Shown piece by piece: positions 43,462 through 53,227 of a stretch of 64,000 bases of DNA. Within the stretch, counting starts at the first letter, position 1, and every line of letters begins with the position of its first letter. The position numbers and the translations under genes are program-made. This stretch comes from Nitrospirota bacterium (GTDB taxonomy: Bacteria > Nitrospirota > Thermodesulfovibrionia > Thermodesulfovibrionales > UBA9159): assembly GCA_021790195.1 (NCBI GenBank), contig JAJYIF010000010.1, positions 53,890 through 117,889 of the forward strand, in the 5' to 3' direction. The notes under the pieces are model-generated. The model saw only the letters and a list, made by a program, of their open reading frames with translations. It had not been told where the DNA came from and ran no database searches.

Positions 43462-43479
43462 GCCCGGTTCTAATCCGGC

Positions 43480-44805
43480 CTAACCCTTCTTTATCCTCTC
43501 CGCCCACCTCTTAGCCTTGTCCATTATCTCCGATTCGCTGCCGTCCAGGAGCTGCCCGTTATCTATGACGGTCTTCCCGCCCACCATCACGGTCTCCACA
43601 TCGGAGGCCCTCATCGAATACACGATATGCGAATAGATGTCATAGACCGGAGACAGGTGTGGTTTCATAAGATTCAGCACCACGAGGTCCGCCGCCTTTC
43701 CTTTTTCGATGCTTCCGGTGGTCCGCTCCAGACCAAGGACCCCGGCGCCCCACCGGGTCGCCATGAGCAGGGCCGTCTTTGCATCGAGTACCGTCGGATT
43801 GCTTGTCAGGGCCTTATGCACTTTTGCTGTAGTGGACATTTCGCTCAGGATATTCAGGTCATTGTTGCTTGCGGCCCCGTCGGTGCCATAGGTGACCTTA
43901 ATCCCGGACATGAGCATAGCCACGACAGGCGCAAAACCGGCGGCAAGCTTCAGGTTGCTCTCCATGCAATGTGAAACGCCTACGCCCCTCTTCGCCAACA
44001 AGTCAATCTCGTTGTCCTCGACCCAGACACAATGTACCGCCAAGACATTCTTATCCAGGAAACCAATCTCTTCAAGATGCTCGACCGGCTTCCTCCCATA
44101 TCTTGCCTTCATCTCGCCCACCTCCCACTCTGTCTCTGAAAGATGGATATGAAGAAGAAGATCGTACTTCTCCGCAAGTTTCTTGGCCTTTTTCAGGGTA
44201 TCAGGACCACAGGTGTAAGCTGAATGAGGCGCGATGCACGGAGTGATGAGGTCGTCCCCTTTCCAGTCCACGACAAACCTCTCCGCCTTTTCAAAGTATT
44301 CGTCAACCGTCTTCGCCGAGACAGTAGGGAAATCGATGACGCCCGAACCGAGGACGGCCCTCACGCCCATTCGTCTTGCGGAGACAGCAGCGGCCTCCTC
44401 AAAAAAATACATGTCGTTGAATGTGGTAATCCCGGCCTTCAGCATCTCGAGACAGGCAAGCTCAACAGCGTCTGAAACGAATTCGGGGCTCAGCCATTTG
44501 GCCTCTGCCGGCCAGATGTGCTTTTCGAGCCATTCCTTTAAGGGCAGGTCGTCTGCAAGACCCCTGAAGTAGACCATGGCCGCATGCGTGTGGGTATTTA
44601 TAAGGCCCGGTATGACGACCCTTCCACTTCCTCCCACGATATTGTCGGACGCATAGCGCGAAATTATTTCGTCGTATCCGGCGACATCGACGATCTTACC
44701 CCGATCAACGGCAACCGCGCCGTTCGCTATAACAGTCATCCCGGCGTCGATAGGAAGGACATAATCGCCGCAGATTATACAATCAACCTTTTCCTTGTCT
44801 TTCAT
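43480..44805 (-). CDS. mtaD: 5-methylthioadenosine/S-adenosylhomocysteine deaminase
   Basis: 441 aa from the ATG at 44805; a TTG eight codons earlier is possible. PGLINTHTHAAMVYFRGLAD (HxH metal motif), SETEWEVGEMKARYGRKPVE, LAVHCVWVEDNEIDLLAKRG and TYGTDGAASNNDLNILSEM are the MtaD/SAH-deaminase motifs. It removes the by-products of AdoMet use, converting SAH to S-inosylhomocysteine. Functionally linked to the metK of this window. Confidence 0.93.
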   Translation of the reverse strand: MKDKEKVDCIICGDYVLPIDAGMTVIANGAVAVDRGKIVDVAGYDEIISRYASDNIVGGSGRVVIPGLINTHTHAAMVYFRGLADDLPLKEWLEKHIWPAEAKWLSPEFVSDAVELACLEMLKAGITTFNDMYFFEEAAAVSARRMGVRAVLGSGVIDFPTVSAKTVDEYFEKAERFVVDWKGDDLITPCIAPHSAYTCGPDTLKKAKKLAEKYDLLLHIHLSETEWEVGEMKARYGRKPVEHLEEIGFLDKNVLAVHCVWVEDNEIDLLAKRGVGVSHCMESNLKLAAGFAPVVAMLMSGIKVTYGTDGAASNNDLNILSEMSTTAKVHKALTSNPTVLDAKTALLMATRWGAGVLGLERTTGSIEKGKAADLVVLNLMKPHLSPVYDIYSHIVYSMRASDVETVMVGGKTVIDNGQLLDGSESEIMDKAKRWAERIKKG

Positions 44806-44906
44806 AGATATGGACTCATCCTCCAGCAATCACCAATCCGCCGCAATTTCCGACGACGTTTATTATATACACCACCCGGAAAGTTCGTCAAAAAGACCGG
44901 ACAAAA

Positions 44907-44934
44907 AAACCCTGCGGCCTGCCGCAGGGTTTTT
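44907..44934 (-). terminator. Bidirectional intrinsic terminator after asd
   Basis: CCCTGCGGC (44910-44918) pairs with GCCGCAGGG (44921-44929). T-tracts lie on both sides (AAAAAAA before, TTTTT after), so it can terminate in either direction; the minus-strand asd ends 24 nt away. Confidence 0.85.
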
Positions 44935-44957
44935 CTAATCACACTGATGCTACGCTA

Positions 44958-45977
44958 CTATGCCATTTCTACCAGTTTCTCGGCTATCTGCACCGCGTTC
45001 AGGGCTGCGCCCTTTCTGAGGTTGTCCGAGACGATCCACATGTTGAGGCCGTTATCTATGCTCTCGTCCTCCCTGATCCGGCCCACATACGTCTCGTCCT
45101 TCCCCGCGCAGTCTATGGCGAGGGGATAGATGTTCTTCTCCGGGGCATCATACACGATCACTCCCGGCGCTGAAGAGAGGAGAGCCCTCGCCTCATCAGC
45201 GCTCAGTTTCTTCCCGGTCTCGATATTAAGGCTCTCGGAATGTCCCCGGAATACAGGTACCCGCACGGTCGTGGCGGTCACACGTATGGAATTGTCTCCC
45301 ATGATCTTCTTTGTCTCGTTCACCATCTTCATCTCTTCCTTGGTGTATCCGTTTTCGAGGAACTTGTCTATGTGGGGGAGACAGTTAAACGCTATCTGGT
45401 GAGGATAGACCTTACATTTGATGTCCCTGAAATTCAAAAGGTCCGTCGTCTGCTGCAGCAATTCATCCATCGCCTTCTTCCCCGTGCCCGAGACAGCCTG
45501 AAAGGTAGTGACCACCACTCTCTTTATCTTTGCCGCGTCGTGGATCGGCTTCAGGACGACAACCATCTGTATCGTCGAGCAGTTCGGGTTTGCGATTATC
45601 CCCTTATGTTTCTTGAGATCGCCGGCGTTCACCTCCGGCACAACAAGCGGGATATCCGGCGCCATCCTCCACTGACTCGAATTGTCCACCACGACACAGC
45701 CCGATTTTGCCGCAACGGGCGCCCATGTCTTCGAGCGCTCGGCTCCTGCAGAGAAAAGCGCGATGTCGATCCCCTTAAAGGAGTCTTCTTTCAGGGTCTC
45801 GACTGCAATCTCGCTCCCTTCGAATTCCAAGGTCTTTCCCTCGGACCTTTCGGATGCAAAGAGCCTCAATTTCTGCACCGGGAACTCCCTCTGCTCGAGG
45901 GTTGCGATCATCTCGTTTCCTACAGCGCCCGTGGCCCCCACCACGGCAACAACATATCTCTCCTTCTTCTTAAGCAT
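44958..45977 (-). CDS. asd: Aspartate-semialdehyde dehydrogenase
   Basis: 339 aa. VAVVGATGAVGNEMI is the NADP-binding start, NPNCSTIQMVV carries the catalytic Cys, and VVTTFQAVSGTGKKAMDEL and RVPVFRGHSESLNIETG are the usual active-site blocks. Supplies aspartate semialdehyde for lysine (dapB here) and threonine (thrC here). Downstream of leuD on the same strand across 222 nt in which I see no gene. Confidence 0.97.
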   Translation of the reverse strand: MLKKKERYVVAVVGATGAVGNEMIATLEQREFPVQKLRLFASERSEGKTLEFEGSEIAVETLKEDSFKGIDIALFSAGAERSKTWAPVAAKSGCVVVDNSSQWRMAPDIPLVVPEVNAGDLKKHKGIIANPNCSTIQMVVVLKPIHDAAKIKRVVVTTFQAVSGTGKKAMDELLQQTTDLLNFRDIKCKVYPHQIAFNCLPHIDKFLENGYTKEEMKMVNETKKIMGDNSIRVTATTVRVPVFRGHSESLNIETGKKLSADEARALLSSAPGVIVYDAPEKNIYPLAIDCAGKDETYVGRIREDESIDNGLNMWIVSDNLRKGAALNAVQIAEKLVEMA

Positions 45978-46199
45978 TCTGTTTCTCCTTAATTCATATA
46001 TCTTACAAGCAATACAATGATCTAGGAAAAATTAAGCAACCGGACTTCTGAAGAATGCTTCACCGCGATACCATATTAAATCTTCCACGGTCTTTATGAC
46101 CTCAAAAGCCTTACATTTATGGAAATGCGGTCATGAGCTTATTTATGAGAATTCATCGCATGTGAAGCTTCTGAAGCAGGTCGGTTGCCTGTCGTCATT

Positions 46200-46715
46200 C
46201 TATGCTATTTTCCCCAGCTTCCTCTTCGTCCATTCTATCAGTCCGCCGGCGGAAATAAGTTCCTGCATGAAGGGAGGGATCGGCTTTGCGGAGTACTCCT
46301 CATTCCTTGTCTTGTTGCGAATAATCCCCTTGTCTGCGTCGATCTCGACGATGTCCCCTTCCCTTATGCCTTCCGATGCCTCAACGGACTCGAAGATCGG
46401 CAGGCCGATATTGAAAGAATTGCGGTAAAAGATCCTCGCAAAACTCTTCGCTATAACGCCCTGGAGCCCCGCGGCCTTGATAGCTATGGGAGCGTGTTCC
46501 CGGGACGATCCGCAGCCGAAATTCTTTCCGGCAACCATGATATCGCCCTTTTGCGCCTTCTTCGGGAAGTCCTTGTCGGCGTCTTCCATGACATGCTTTG
46601 CGAGTTCCAGAGGGTCCGATGTATTCAAATACCGGGCCGGGATGATCGCATCCGTATCAACATCGTCGCCGAACCTCCACACCCTGCCTTTAAGTATCAT
46701 TCCGTCCTCCGACAA
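46200..46715 (-). CDS. leuD: 3-isopropylmalate dehydratase small subunit
   Basis: 171 aa. [20 protein letters not shown] and [20 protein letters not shown] are the swivelling-domain motifs of LeuD; the size is that of the short (archaeal/anaerobe-like) LeuD form rather than the 200-aa enterobacterial one. Works with LeuC in leucine synthesis; leuC is not in the window. Confidence 0.94.
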   Translation of the reverse strand: MSEDGMILKGRVWRFGDDVDTDAIIPARYLNTSDPLELAKHVMEDADKDFPKKAQKGDIMVAGKNFGCGSSREHAPIAIKAAGLQGVIAKSFARIFYRNSFNIGLPIFESVEASEGIREGDIVEIDADKGIIRNKTRNEEYSAKPIPPFMQELISAGGLIEWTKRKLGKIA

Positions 46716-46834
46716 TCAAAAACTTTTTTGTATTATAAACACTCCTGCGACCTAAAATCCAGGCGCTCAGCGCTCTATAATCCGAGTCGGAAGAGCGTAG
46801 ACATCCGCGTAACCGGTTCAGCATATTTGAAGTG

Positions 46835-47524
46835 TCATCGCGTATATCTTGCGAGCACCTCTTTCAATTTCTTTACCACAGCAGGCGCCCTCAGCGCTTT
46901 ATCAGTAAAGACCTCTCTCGCACGGAGACCGTCCTTCCCGTAGAAGGCGTCGTCTGCTTCGTCGTCTATCTGAAGGGAGGCGCCTTCCAGGGATATGCCC
47001 GCGAACAGCCCCCGGCTCCTGGAGTAAGAGTATATTTCAGCTTTGAGCTGAACGTCTGTTGCGGCCTCAGCCTGTCTGCCCACCGGCCCTGCCGCAACAG
47101 CGGCATCGGCCCCAAGCGTAAACTTGCTTTTCAATAAACTGTTCACGCCCTTCCTCGACTTGAAGACAAGGATCACGTCTGTAGACTCGGCCCCGATCTG
47201 CCAGCCCACGCTGCCCCCGGTAATGCTTACGAAGGCGGGATTGCTCCACGCCCCGTTCTCGCGAACGACCACTATCCCGGTGCCGTGCTTGCCGCCGATT
47301 ATAAAGCCTGCCTTAATAACGCCGGGGATTATGGCTATGCCTTTTGCATTTCTGAGCAGGGCCGGCGGAATGCCCCTCTCCGGAATAGACATAATCTGAT
47401 CGAGCACCTCGATACTGTCGTTGATCTTCGAAGTCCCCTTATTCGCAGCTGAAGAACGCGAGGGATTGAACATTACAGACAAAGCCAAAGCCACCGTCAG
47501 AACGACTATTGCGCGCAATCTCAT
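46835..47524 (-). CDS. Exported SYLF/YSC84-like lipid-binding protein
   Basis: 229 aa from the ATG at 47524, chosen for AAAGGAGGAAG upstream and the signal peptide (MRLRAIVVLTVALALSVMF). LLRNAKGIAIIPGVIKAGFI, GTGIVVVRENGAWSNPAFVS and GGSVGWQIGAESTDVILVFK are the SYLF (Ysc84) domain core. The family binds phosphoinositides in eukaryotes; bacterial members are periplasmic with unknown role. Confidence 0.87.
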   Translation of the reverse strand: MRLRAIVVLTVALALSVMFNPSRSSAANKGTSKINDSIEVLDQIMSIPERGIPPALLRNAKGIAIIPGVIKAGFIIGGKHGTGIVVVRENGAWSNPAFVSITGGSVGWQIGAESTDVILVFKSRKGVNSLLKSKFTLGADAAVAAGPVGRQAEAATDVQLKAEIYSYSRSRGLFAGISLEGASLQIDDEADDAFYGKDGLRAREVFTDKALRAPAVVKKLKEVLARYTR

Positions 47525-47669
47525 AATAACTTCCTCCTTTCGAGTAATATCCCTCATTATACCAGCGCAGTCGTTAGAGAAGCCATACCCGATGGGGCAT
47601 GAAAGTCCGGTGACCCGCCTTACCATTTGAAAGCATCTCTTTCGTTAAGTTATATTAAAAATTACCACT

Positions 47670-50237
47670 ATGCAGGACTCTATCATAATAAAGGGCGCGC
47701 GGGAACACAATCTAAAAAACATCTCGGTCTCCATTCCGAGAGAGAAGATAACCGTGATAACAGGACCTTCAGGCTCAGGCAAATCGTCCCTCGCCATAGA
47801 CACTATTTACGCTGAGGGGCAGAGACGTTACGTAGAAAGCCTCTCTGCCTACGCCCGGCAATTCCTCGAACAACTCCAAAAGCCGGACGTGGATTCTATC
47901 GAGGGCCTTTCCCCCTCCATCGCCATCAACCAGAAGACGGTCTCAAAGAGTCCACGTTCCACGCTCGGCACGATCACAGAGATTTATGATTATATGCGCG
48001 TCCTCTATACCCGGATAGGAAAGCCGGTCTGCTACAACTGCGGGGGGCCGATTTCTACGCAGGACGTCCAGACTATAATCGATTCCGTGACGGCGATGCC
48101 TGAGGGGACTCGGCTTCAGGTACTCGCCCCCATCGTAAAAGACCGGAAAGGCGAATACAGGAAAGAGCTCGCAGATATGAAAAACGAGGGGTTTCTGAGG
48201 GCAAGGATAGACGGTCACATGGTGGACCTGACAGAAGAGATATCCCTCAAGAAACAGAAGAGACATACGATAGAGATCGTTGTCGACAGGCTGATAATAA
48301 AGCACGGCGTCGAAAAGAAGATACGCTCCGCAATAGACACCGCCCTTAAATACGCCGATACTGTCGTCATCAACCTCGTGAAGGAACAGAATGATGTCCC
48401 TTTCAGCAAAACGGCTGCTTGTCTAAAATGCGGCGCCAGCTTTCCGGACATCAATCCCAGGCTCTTCTCCTTCAACAGCACTTACGGGGCCTGTCCGCGA
48501 TGCCGCGGGCTCGGCGTTCTGGGCCTGCAGGACATGGACGACCTCCCGGGCGTGTTCGAAGCAGGTGACGGCGAAGACAATATTCAGGGCGCTCCCGAAG
48601 AATTGAAGCGCTGCAAATCCTGCGGGGGCCTGAGATTGAGAAAGGAAGGCCTGAGTGTCAAGTTGCAGGAACTGAACATCGGCGAGTTTTCGTCTCTCAC
48701 TGTTGAGGAGGCGCTTTCCTTTATACGAGCGCTGAGACTCACCGAGAGGGAGAGGCTGATAGCGGCGCGCGTCTTGAAGGAGGTAAGGGACAGGCTCTCC
48801 TTTCTGCTCAAGGTCGGCCTCGGTTACCTCACACTCGACAGGATGTCGCTCACTCTCTCCGGGGGCGAGGCGCAAAGGATAAGACTCGCCACGCAGATGG
48901 GCTCTTCGCTGACCGGCGTACTCTACGTCCTCGATGAGCCGAGCATTGGGCTTCATCCAAGAGACTGCGCGAGGCTGCTGGAAAGCCTTTCTTCCATAAG
49001 AGATGGGGGGAATACCGTCATCGTAGTTGAGCATGACGAGGAGACGATGAGGTGGGCGGACCACATTATCGACATGGGACCTGGGGCCGGGGCAAGGGGC
49101 GGTTGGATCGTGGCCGCCGGCGCGCCCAAGGCGATCGAGCATGACGAAAGGTCCCTCACCGGCAGATATCTGAGGGGCGAGCTCTGCATACCTCTTCCTC
49201 CGAGGAGGAGAAAGCCTGCGGGTTTTGTAGAGATCGAAGGGGCCGCGGAGTTCAATCTGAAGAACATAAACATTAGGGTCCCGCTTAAGACCCTCACATG
49301 CGTTACCGGCGTCTCCGGCTCCGGCAAGAGCACCCTGGTGATCGAGATACTTTATAAATCACTGATGAGAAGACTGCATTCGAGCCGCGCGTTGCCCGGG
49401 AAACACCGTGCCGTCAGAGGGGTCGAGAAGATCGCTAATGTGATATGCGTCGACCAGTCGCCTCTGGGAAAGACGCCGCGTTCGAACCCAGCGACCTACA
49501 CGGGCATCTTCGCCCCGGTCAGGGAGCTGTTTGCCCAGGTCGCAGAATCCAGGGTCAGGGGCTTTTCAGCCTCCAGGTTCAGCTTCAATATCGAAGGGGG
49601 GAGATGCGAGAAATGCCGGGGAGGCGGGCTGCTGAAGGCGGTCATGCACTTCCTGCCGGACGCATACGTGCAATGTGATATGTGCAAGGGCAAGCGGTAC
49701 AACAAGGAGACATTGCAGATCAGGTACAGGGACAGGGACATCTCAGAAGTGCTCAGGATGACGGTCTCTGAGGCGCTCGAATTCTTCGGATCTATCCCGC
49801 TCATAAGACAAAAACTCGAGATACTCGAAGATGTCGGTCTCGGCTATCTCCAGCTCGGCCAGCCCGCTCCCACGCTCTCCGGAGGAGAAGCGCAGAGGTT
49901 GCGTCTTTCGAGGGAGCTGGCGAAAAAGTCGGCCGATAGTACTCTCTATATCCTCGATGAGCCGACAACGGGTCTGCACTTTGTCGACATTCAAAGACTC
50001 CTCGACGTGCTGAACAGTCTCGTTGAAAGGGGCGACACCGTTATAGTAATAGAGCACAATCTCGATGTGATAAAATCGGCGGACTATGTTATCGATCTCG
50101 GGCCCGAAGGAGGGGAAAGCGGAGGCCGTCTTATCGCCGAAGGGACGCCTGAAGAAATCACGCTCGTTCCCGGCTCGTACACGGGCAGTTTCCTGCGAAG
50201 AAAACTCTCACCGGATACAATGAAAGTCGCGTCATGA
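47670..50237 (+). CDS. uvrA: Excinuclease ABC subunit A, compact form
   Basis: 855 aa, about 90 less than usual. Both ABC modules are present ([20 protein letters not shown] and [10 protein letters not shown]; signatures [14 protein letters not shown] and [14 protein letters not shown]), as are the zinc modules (CLKCG...[12 protein letters not shown]...CDMC). The UvrB-binding region is retained. Only about 30 residues lie between [10 protein letters not shown] and CKSCGG, where about 120 form the DNA-contacting insertion domain in other UvrAs. UvrA recognises bulky DNA lesions. Overlaps apbE by 4 nt. Confidence 0.95.
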   Translation: MQDSIIIKGAREHNLKNISVSIPREKITVITGPSGSGKSSLAIDTIYAEGQRRYVESLSAYARQFLEQLQKPDVDSIEGLSPSIAINQKTVSKSPRSTLGTITEIYDYMRVLYTRIGKPVCYNCGGPISTQDVQTIIDSVTAMPEGTRLQVLAPIVKDRKGEYRKELADMKNEGFLRARIDGHMVDLTEEISLKKQKRHTIEIVVDRLIIKHGVEKKIRSAIDTALKYADTVVINLVKEQNDVPFSKTAACLKCGASFPDINPRLFSFNSTYGACPRCRGLGVLGLQDMDDLPGVFEAGDGEDNIQGAPEELKRCKSCGGLRLRKEGLSVKLQELNIGEFSSLTVEEALSFIRALRLTERERLIAARVLKEVRDRLSFLLKVGLGYLTLDRMSLTLSGGEAQRIRLATQMGSSLTGVLYVLDEPSIGLHPRDCARLLESLSSIRDGGNTVIVVEHDEETMRWADHIIDMGPGAGARGGWIVAAGAPKAIEHDERSLTGRYLRGELCIPLPPRRRKPAGFVEIEGAAEFNLKNINIRVPLKTLTCVTGVSGSGKSTLVIEILYKSLMRRLHSSRALPGKHRAVRGVEKIANVICVDQSPLGKTPRSNPATYTGIFAPVRELFAQVAESRVRGFSASRFSFNIEGGRCEKCRGGGLLKAVMHFLPDAYVQCDMCKGKRYNKETLQIRYRDRDISEVLRMTVSEALEFFGSIPLIRQKLEILEDVGLGYLQLGQPAPTLSGGEAQRLRLSRELAKKSADSTLYILDEPTTGLHFVDIQRLLDVLNSLVERGDTVIVIEHNLDVIKSADYVIDLGPEGGESGGRLIAEGTPEEITLVPGSYTGSFLRRKLSPDTMKVAS

Positions 50238-51283
50238 AAAGAGAGTTCCAAGTTCAACGTTCCAAGTTCCAAGTTCACTGCTTGCTGGCGGCCTTATGCT
50301 GTATTTTGATTGTTTCGCTTCTTTCCTGTTCTTTTAAGAAGGACCAGATCTACCGAAAGACGATGATTCTCATGGATACGCTAATCACGATCAATGTGGT
50401 TTCGGATTCCTCAGATAAGGCGTCAAAGGCCATGGACAGGGCCTTTGACGAGATCGGCAAGCTCGACAAACTCCTCAACTTCTTTTCCTCTTCGAGCGAG
50501 CTTTCGATGATAAACAGGAATGCAGGGATCTCGGCGGTCAAGGTCTCGCCCGAGACCCTTGAGGTCATAGAGGATGCAATCTTCGTGTCCGAAAAAACAG
50601 GCGGCGCCTTCGATTCTACGATCGGCCCCGAGATATCTTTGTGGGACTTCCACACCCGGAAGATGCCGGATGACAAGACCGTCAAGGAAAGACTGCCTCT
50701 TGTGGACTACAAGCTGATCAGGATCGACAGGAACAAGTCGACCGTATATCTGGAGAAGAAGGGGATGCTTATAGACCTCGGCGCCATTGCCAAGGGATAT
50801 GCGGCGGACAAGGCAGTAGAAGAGCTGAAGAGACAGGGGATCACGTCAGGCCTGGTATCCTGCGCCGGCGATATCAGGGCCTTCGGTCTCAAGCCTGACG
50901 GCAAGCCCTGGAAGATCGGGATAAAGAATCCGAGGCCCGCTAACAAAGAGGACGAGATAATGGCCACCGTCGGGCTATCGGATATGGCGATCTCGACGTC
51001 CGGGGACTATGAGAGGTTCTTTATTTCCAACGGAAGGCGCTACCATCATATCCTTGACCCTAAGACGGGTTATTCGGCAGAAGGATGCCGGAGCGTCACT
51101 GTCATCGCAAGATACGGCTTTCAGACTGATGCATTCTCGACCGGAGTCTTCGTACTCGGGCCGAGGAAAGGTATGGAGTTATTGAGGCAGATGGGCTTCG
51201 AAGGCGTGATCGTCGATAAGGACGGCGGCATAGAGACCACTCCGGGACTGAAGGGCAGGATTGAGTTTAAGGGAAACAATTAA
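50234..51283 (+). CDS. apbE: FMN transferase ApbE lipoprotein
   Basis: 349 aa. Signal and lipobox VSLLSC; then LINTTITIN-like MDTLITINVVSDSS, IDLGAIAKGYAADKAVEEL, ISTSGDYERFF and YHHILDPKTGYSAEGCRSVT, the FAD-binding and catalytic blocks. Family members attach FMN covalently to Thr of target proteins. The first residues (REFQVQRSKFQVH) are coded by a TTCCAAG repeat. It heads a set with NusG_II and Gx-transporter genes. Confidence 0.93.
   Translation: MKREFQVQRSKFQVHCLLAALCCILIVSLLSCSFKKDQIYRKTMILMDTLITINVVSDSSDKASKAMDRAFDEIGKLDKLLNFFSSSSELSMINRNAGISAVKVSPETLEVIEDAIFVSEKTGGAFDSTIGPEISLWDFHTRKMPDDKTVKERLPLVDYKLIRIDRNKSTVYLEKKGMLIDLGAIAKGYAADKAVEELKRQGITSGLVSCAGDIRAFGLKPDGKPWKIGIKNPRPANKEDEIMATVGLSDMAISTSGDYERFFISNGRRYHHILDPKTGYSAEGCRSVTVIARYGFQTDAFSTGVFVLGPRKGMELLRQMGFEGVIVDKDGGIETTPGLKGRIEFKGNN
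50244..50277. repeat. AGTTCCAAGTTC short repeats in the apbE leader
   Basis: Three to four copies of the word GTTCCAAGTTC are packed within 34 nt inside the first apbE codons. Such TTCCAAG repeats are usually intergenic; here they were apparently absorbed into the coding start. Confidence 0.5.
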
Positions 51284-51653
51284 CGGCACAACGGCGGGAG
51301 ACCGTGTCCTCTTCATATTTCTGCTCCTTGTGTCTTTCATCGGCATCTTCTTTATCAAAGAGGTGCTTCCACGGGGCAATGAGGTCGTAATAGAGGTCGA
51401 AGGAAGGGTCGCTTACGAGTATCCCCTGGACTCCGACAGGACAGTTAAGGTCGAGAGCAGATATGGCCATCTTACCGTGGAGATACGAAAAGGGAAGGTC
51501 AGGGTTGTGGACGCCTCCTGCCCCAATAAGCTCTGCGAGCATCAGGGCTGGGTCTCTTCGGGAGCAATAGTCTGCCTTCCAAACAGGATATCTATACTGG
51601 TCGGAAGCCAGGAGAAACCAAAGGACGGGGCGGTCGATGCAACAGCAGGATAA
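51261..51653 (+). CDS. NusG domain II-containing membrane-anchored protein
   Basis: 130 aa. One N-terminal helix (about residues 15-33) then a NusG_II-like beta domain, with DASCPNKLCEHQGWVSSG, the conserved Cys pair of this family. Overlaps apbE by 23 nt and the Gx gene by 17 nt. The apbE-NusG_II-Gx cluster is a recurrent arrangement in anaerobes; its role, perhaps linked to flavinylated extracytoplasmic electron transfer, is inferred. Confidence 0.85.
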   Translation: MSLRETINGTTAGDRVLFIFLLLVSFIGIFFIKEVLPRGNEVVIEVEGRVAYEYPLDSDRTVKVESRYGHLTVEIRKGKVRVVDASCPNKLCEHQGWVSSGAIVCLPNRISILVGSQEKPKDGAVDATAG

Positions 51654-52170
51654 ATACCGCATAGCCCTGCTTTCGGCCTACGCCCTCGCGCTTCACGGAT
51701 TTGAAAGCCTCATACCTATGCCCATCCCATGGCTAAGGATAGGCCTCGCAAACATAATAACCATCACGGCCTTTATCCTCCTCGGGTTCAGAGCGGCCCT
51801 GATGGTGACGCTGGTGAGAGTTGTGATCGCCTCTATCTTTACAGGTTCTTTCCTCGGTCCCGGCTTTATGCTGAGCATGGGCGGAGGATTGGCGAGCATA
51901 CTGGCCATGGGGGCCGTCTTCTATGTGGCCCCGGGATTGTTCGGTCCTGTGGGCCTGAGTCTGATCGGCGCCCTCTTCCACAACCTCTCGCAGCTCTTCC
52001 TCGCATATCTGCTTTTTATCCGGAAGATAGAGCCGGTGCTTTTCATTGCGCCGGTTCTCATCATGATCGGCACCATAGCCGGGTTGGTCAACGGACTTGC
52101 GGCCGACCTTCTTATCAAAGGCTTGAAAAATGGCGGGGATAAAATCCAAAATACAGCGGAATGGAAGTAG
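51637..52170 (+). CDS. Gx-transporter / heptaprenyl-diphosphate-synthase-component-I-like membrane protein
   Basis: 177 aa with about five helices. [40 protein letters not shown] and [19 protein letters not shown] match the PF07456 family (older name heptaprenyl diphosphate synthase component I), now seen as small-molecule transporter S components. Overlaps its neighbours on both sides. Confidence 0.85.
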   Translation: MQQQDKYRIALLSAYALALHGFESLIPMPIPWLRIGLANIITITAFILLGFRAALMVTLVRVVIASIFTGSFLGPGFMLSMGGGLASILAMGAVFYVAPGLFGPVGLSLIGALFHNLSQLFLAYLLFIRKIEPVLFIAPVLIMIGTIAGLVNGLAADLLIKGLKNGGDKIQNTAEWK

Positions 52171-52370
52171 TCTGTCCTACATGCAAGAAGAAGACGACCT
52201 GGGAAGAGAACCCCTGGAGGCCCTTCTGTTCGGAGAGATGCAAGCTCTTCGACCTCGGGAAATGGGCCTCTGAGGAATACAAGATTGAGGGCAAGAAGGA
52301 AGAAGAGGAAGACGAGGGAGGGCAAAAAGAGGAAAAGTCCTCGAAGAAATCGAGCTTAGAAGACCAATGA
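52161..52370 (+). CDS. yacG: YacG-like zinc-ribbon protein
   Basis: 69 aa. [20 protein letters not shown] then [20 protein letters not shown] gives the CX2C...CX3C zinc site and the LGKW box of YacG, an inhibitor of DNA gyrase in E. coli. The C-terminal third is a Lys/Glu/Ser-rich acidic-basic tail. It overlaps the Gx gene by 10 nt. Confidence 0.9.
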   Translation: MEVVCPTCKKKTTWEENPWRPFCSERCKLFDLGKWASEEYKIEGKKEEEEDEGGQKEEKSSKKSSLEDQ

Positions 52371-52389
52371 TCTTAAGAGGAGGTTTCTT

Positions 52390-53193
52390 ATGGTAAGAAT
52401 AGCTGTAGCCGGGGCCGCGGGGAGGATGGGAAACAGGATCGTCGTTCTTTCCCAGGAATATGAATCAGTCAAGCTTGCCGCTGCCTTCGAAAGAAAAGGG
52501 CATAAGGACATAGGCAAGGACATAGGGGTGCTCACAGGCATAGGGGAAAAATGCATCCCGATACAGGACGGCATCGGCAAGTCGCTCGATGAGGCTGATG
52601 TAGTCATTGACTTTACCCACGTCGATTCGACCATCGCAAACCTTAGGGCCGCGTCTTCGCAGGGAAAGGCCATGGTGATCGGCACCACGGGCTTCTCAAA
52701 GGAGCAGCTCACTGAAATCAAAGCGCTTACGAAGAACGTTCCGTGCGTGTTGGCCTCGAATATGAGTCTCGGCGTCAACCTCCTCCTGAAGGTCCTGCAG
52801 GATGTGGCCAGGGCGCTCGGCGACGACTACGACATAGAGATCATAGAAGCCCACCACAGGATGAAAAAAGACGCCCCGAGCGGCACCGCGATGAAGATGG
52901 CGCAGGTGATAGCAGATGCGGTAAACAGAAACCTCGATGAAGTCGCCGTCTATGCAAGAAAAGGCATGATCGGGGAGAGGACAAGGAAAGAGATTGGGAT
53001 TCAGACCATACGCGCAGGCGACATTGTGGGCGAACACACCGTCATCTTCGGCGGACTCGGAGAGAGGATCGAGATAACTCACAAGGCTTCGAGCCGGGAC
53101 ACTTTTGCCAGGGGCGCGCTGAAGGCGGCCACATGGGTTTACGGCAGGCCCGCAGGTCTTTATGATATGCAGGACGTGCTTGGGTTGAAGTAA
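52390..53193 (+). CDS. dapB: 4-hydroxy-tetrahydrodipicolinate reductase
   Basis: 267 aa. VRIAVAGAAGRMGNRIV (NAD(P)H binding), TTGFSKEQL, SNMSLGVNLLLKVLQDVARA, IEAHHRMKKDAPSGTAMKMA (catalytic His/Lys) and FGGLGERIEITHKASSRDTF are the family motifs. Lysine/diaminopimelate pathway. AGAGGAGG lies before the ATG, 19 nt after yacG. Confidence 0.97.
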   Translation: MVRIAVAGAAGRMGNRIVVLSQEYESVKLAAAFERKGHKDIGKDIGVLTGIGEKCIPIQDGIGKSLDEADVVIDFTHVDSTIANLRAASSQGKAMVIGTTGFSKEQLTEIKALTKNVPCVLASNMSLGVNLLLKVLQDVARALGDDYDIEIIEAHHRMKKDAPSGTAMKMAQVIADAVNRNLDEVAVYARKGMIGERTRKEIGIQTIRAGDIVGEHTVIFGGLGERIEITHKASSRDTFARGALKAATWVYGRPAGLYDMQDVLGLK

Positions 53194-53227
53194 CCCTGGA
53201 ATTGCAAATAAGGAAGGAGATAAGTTA

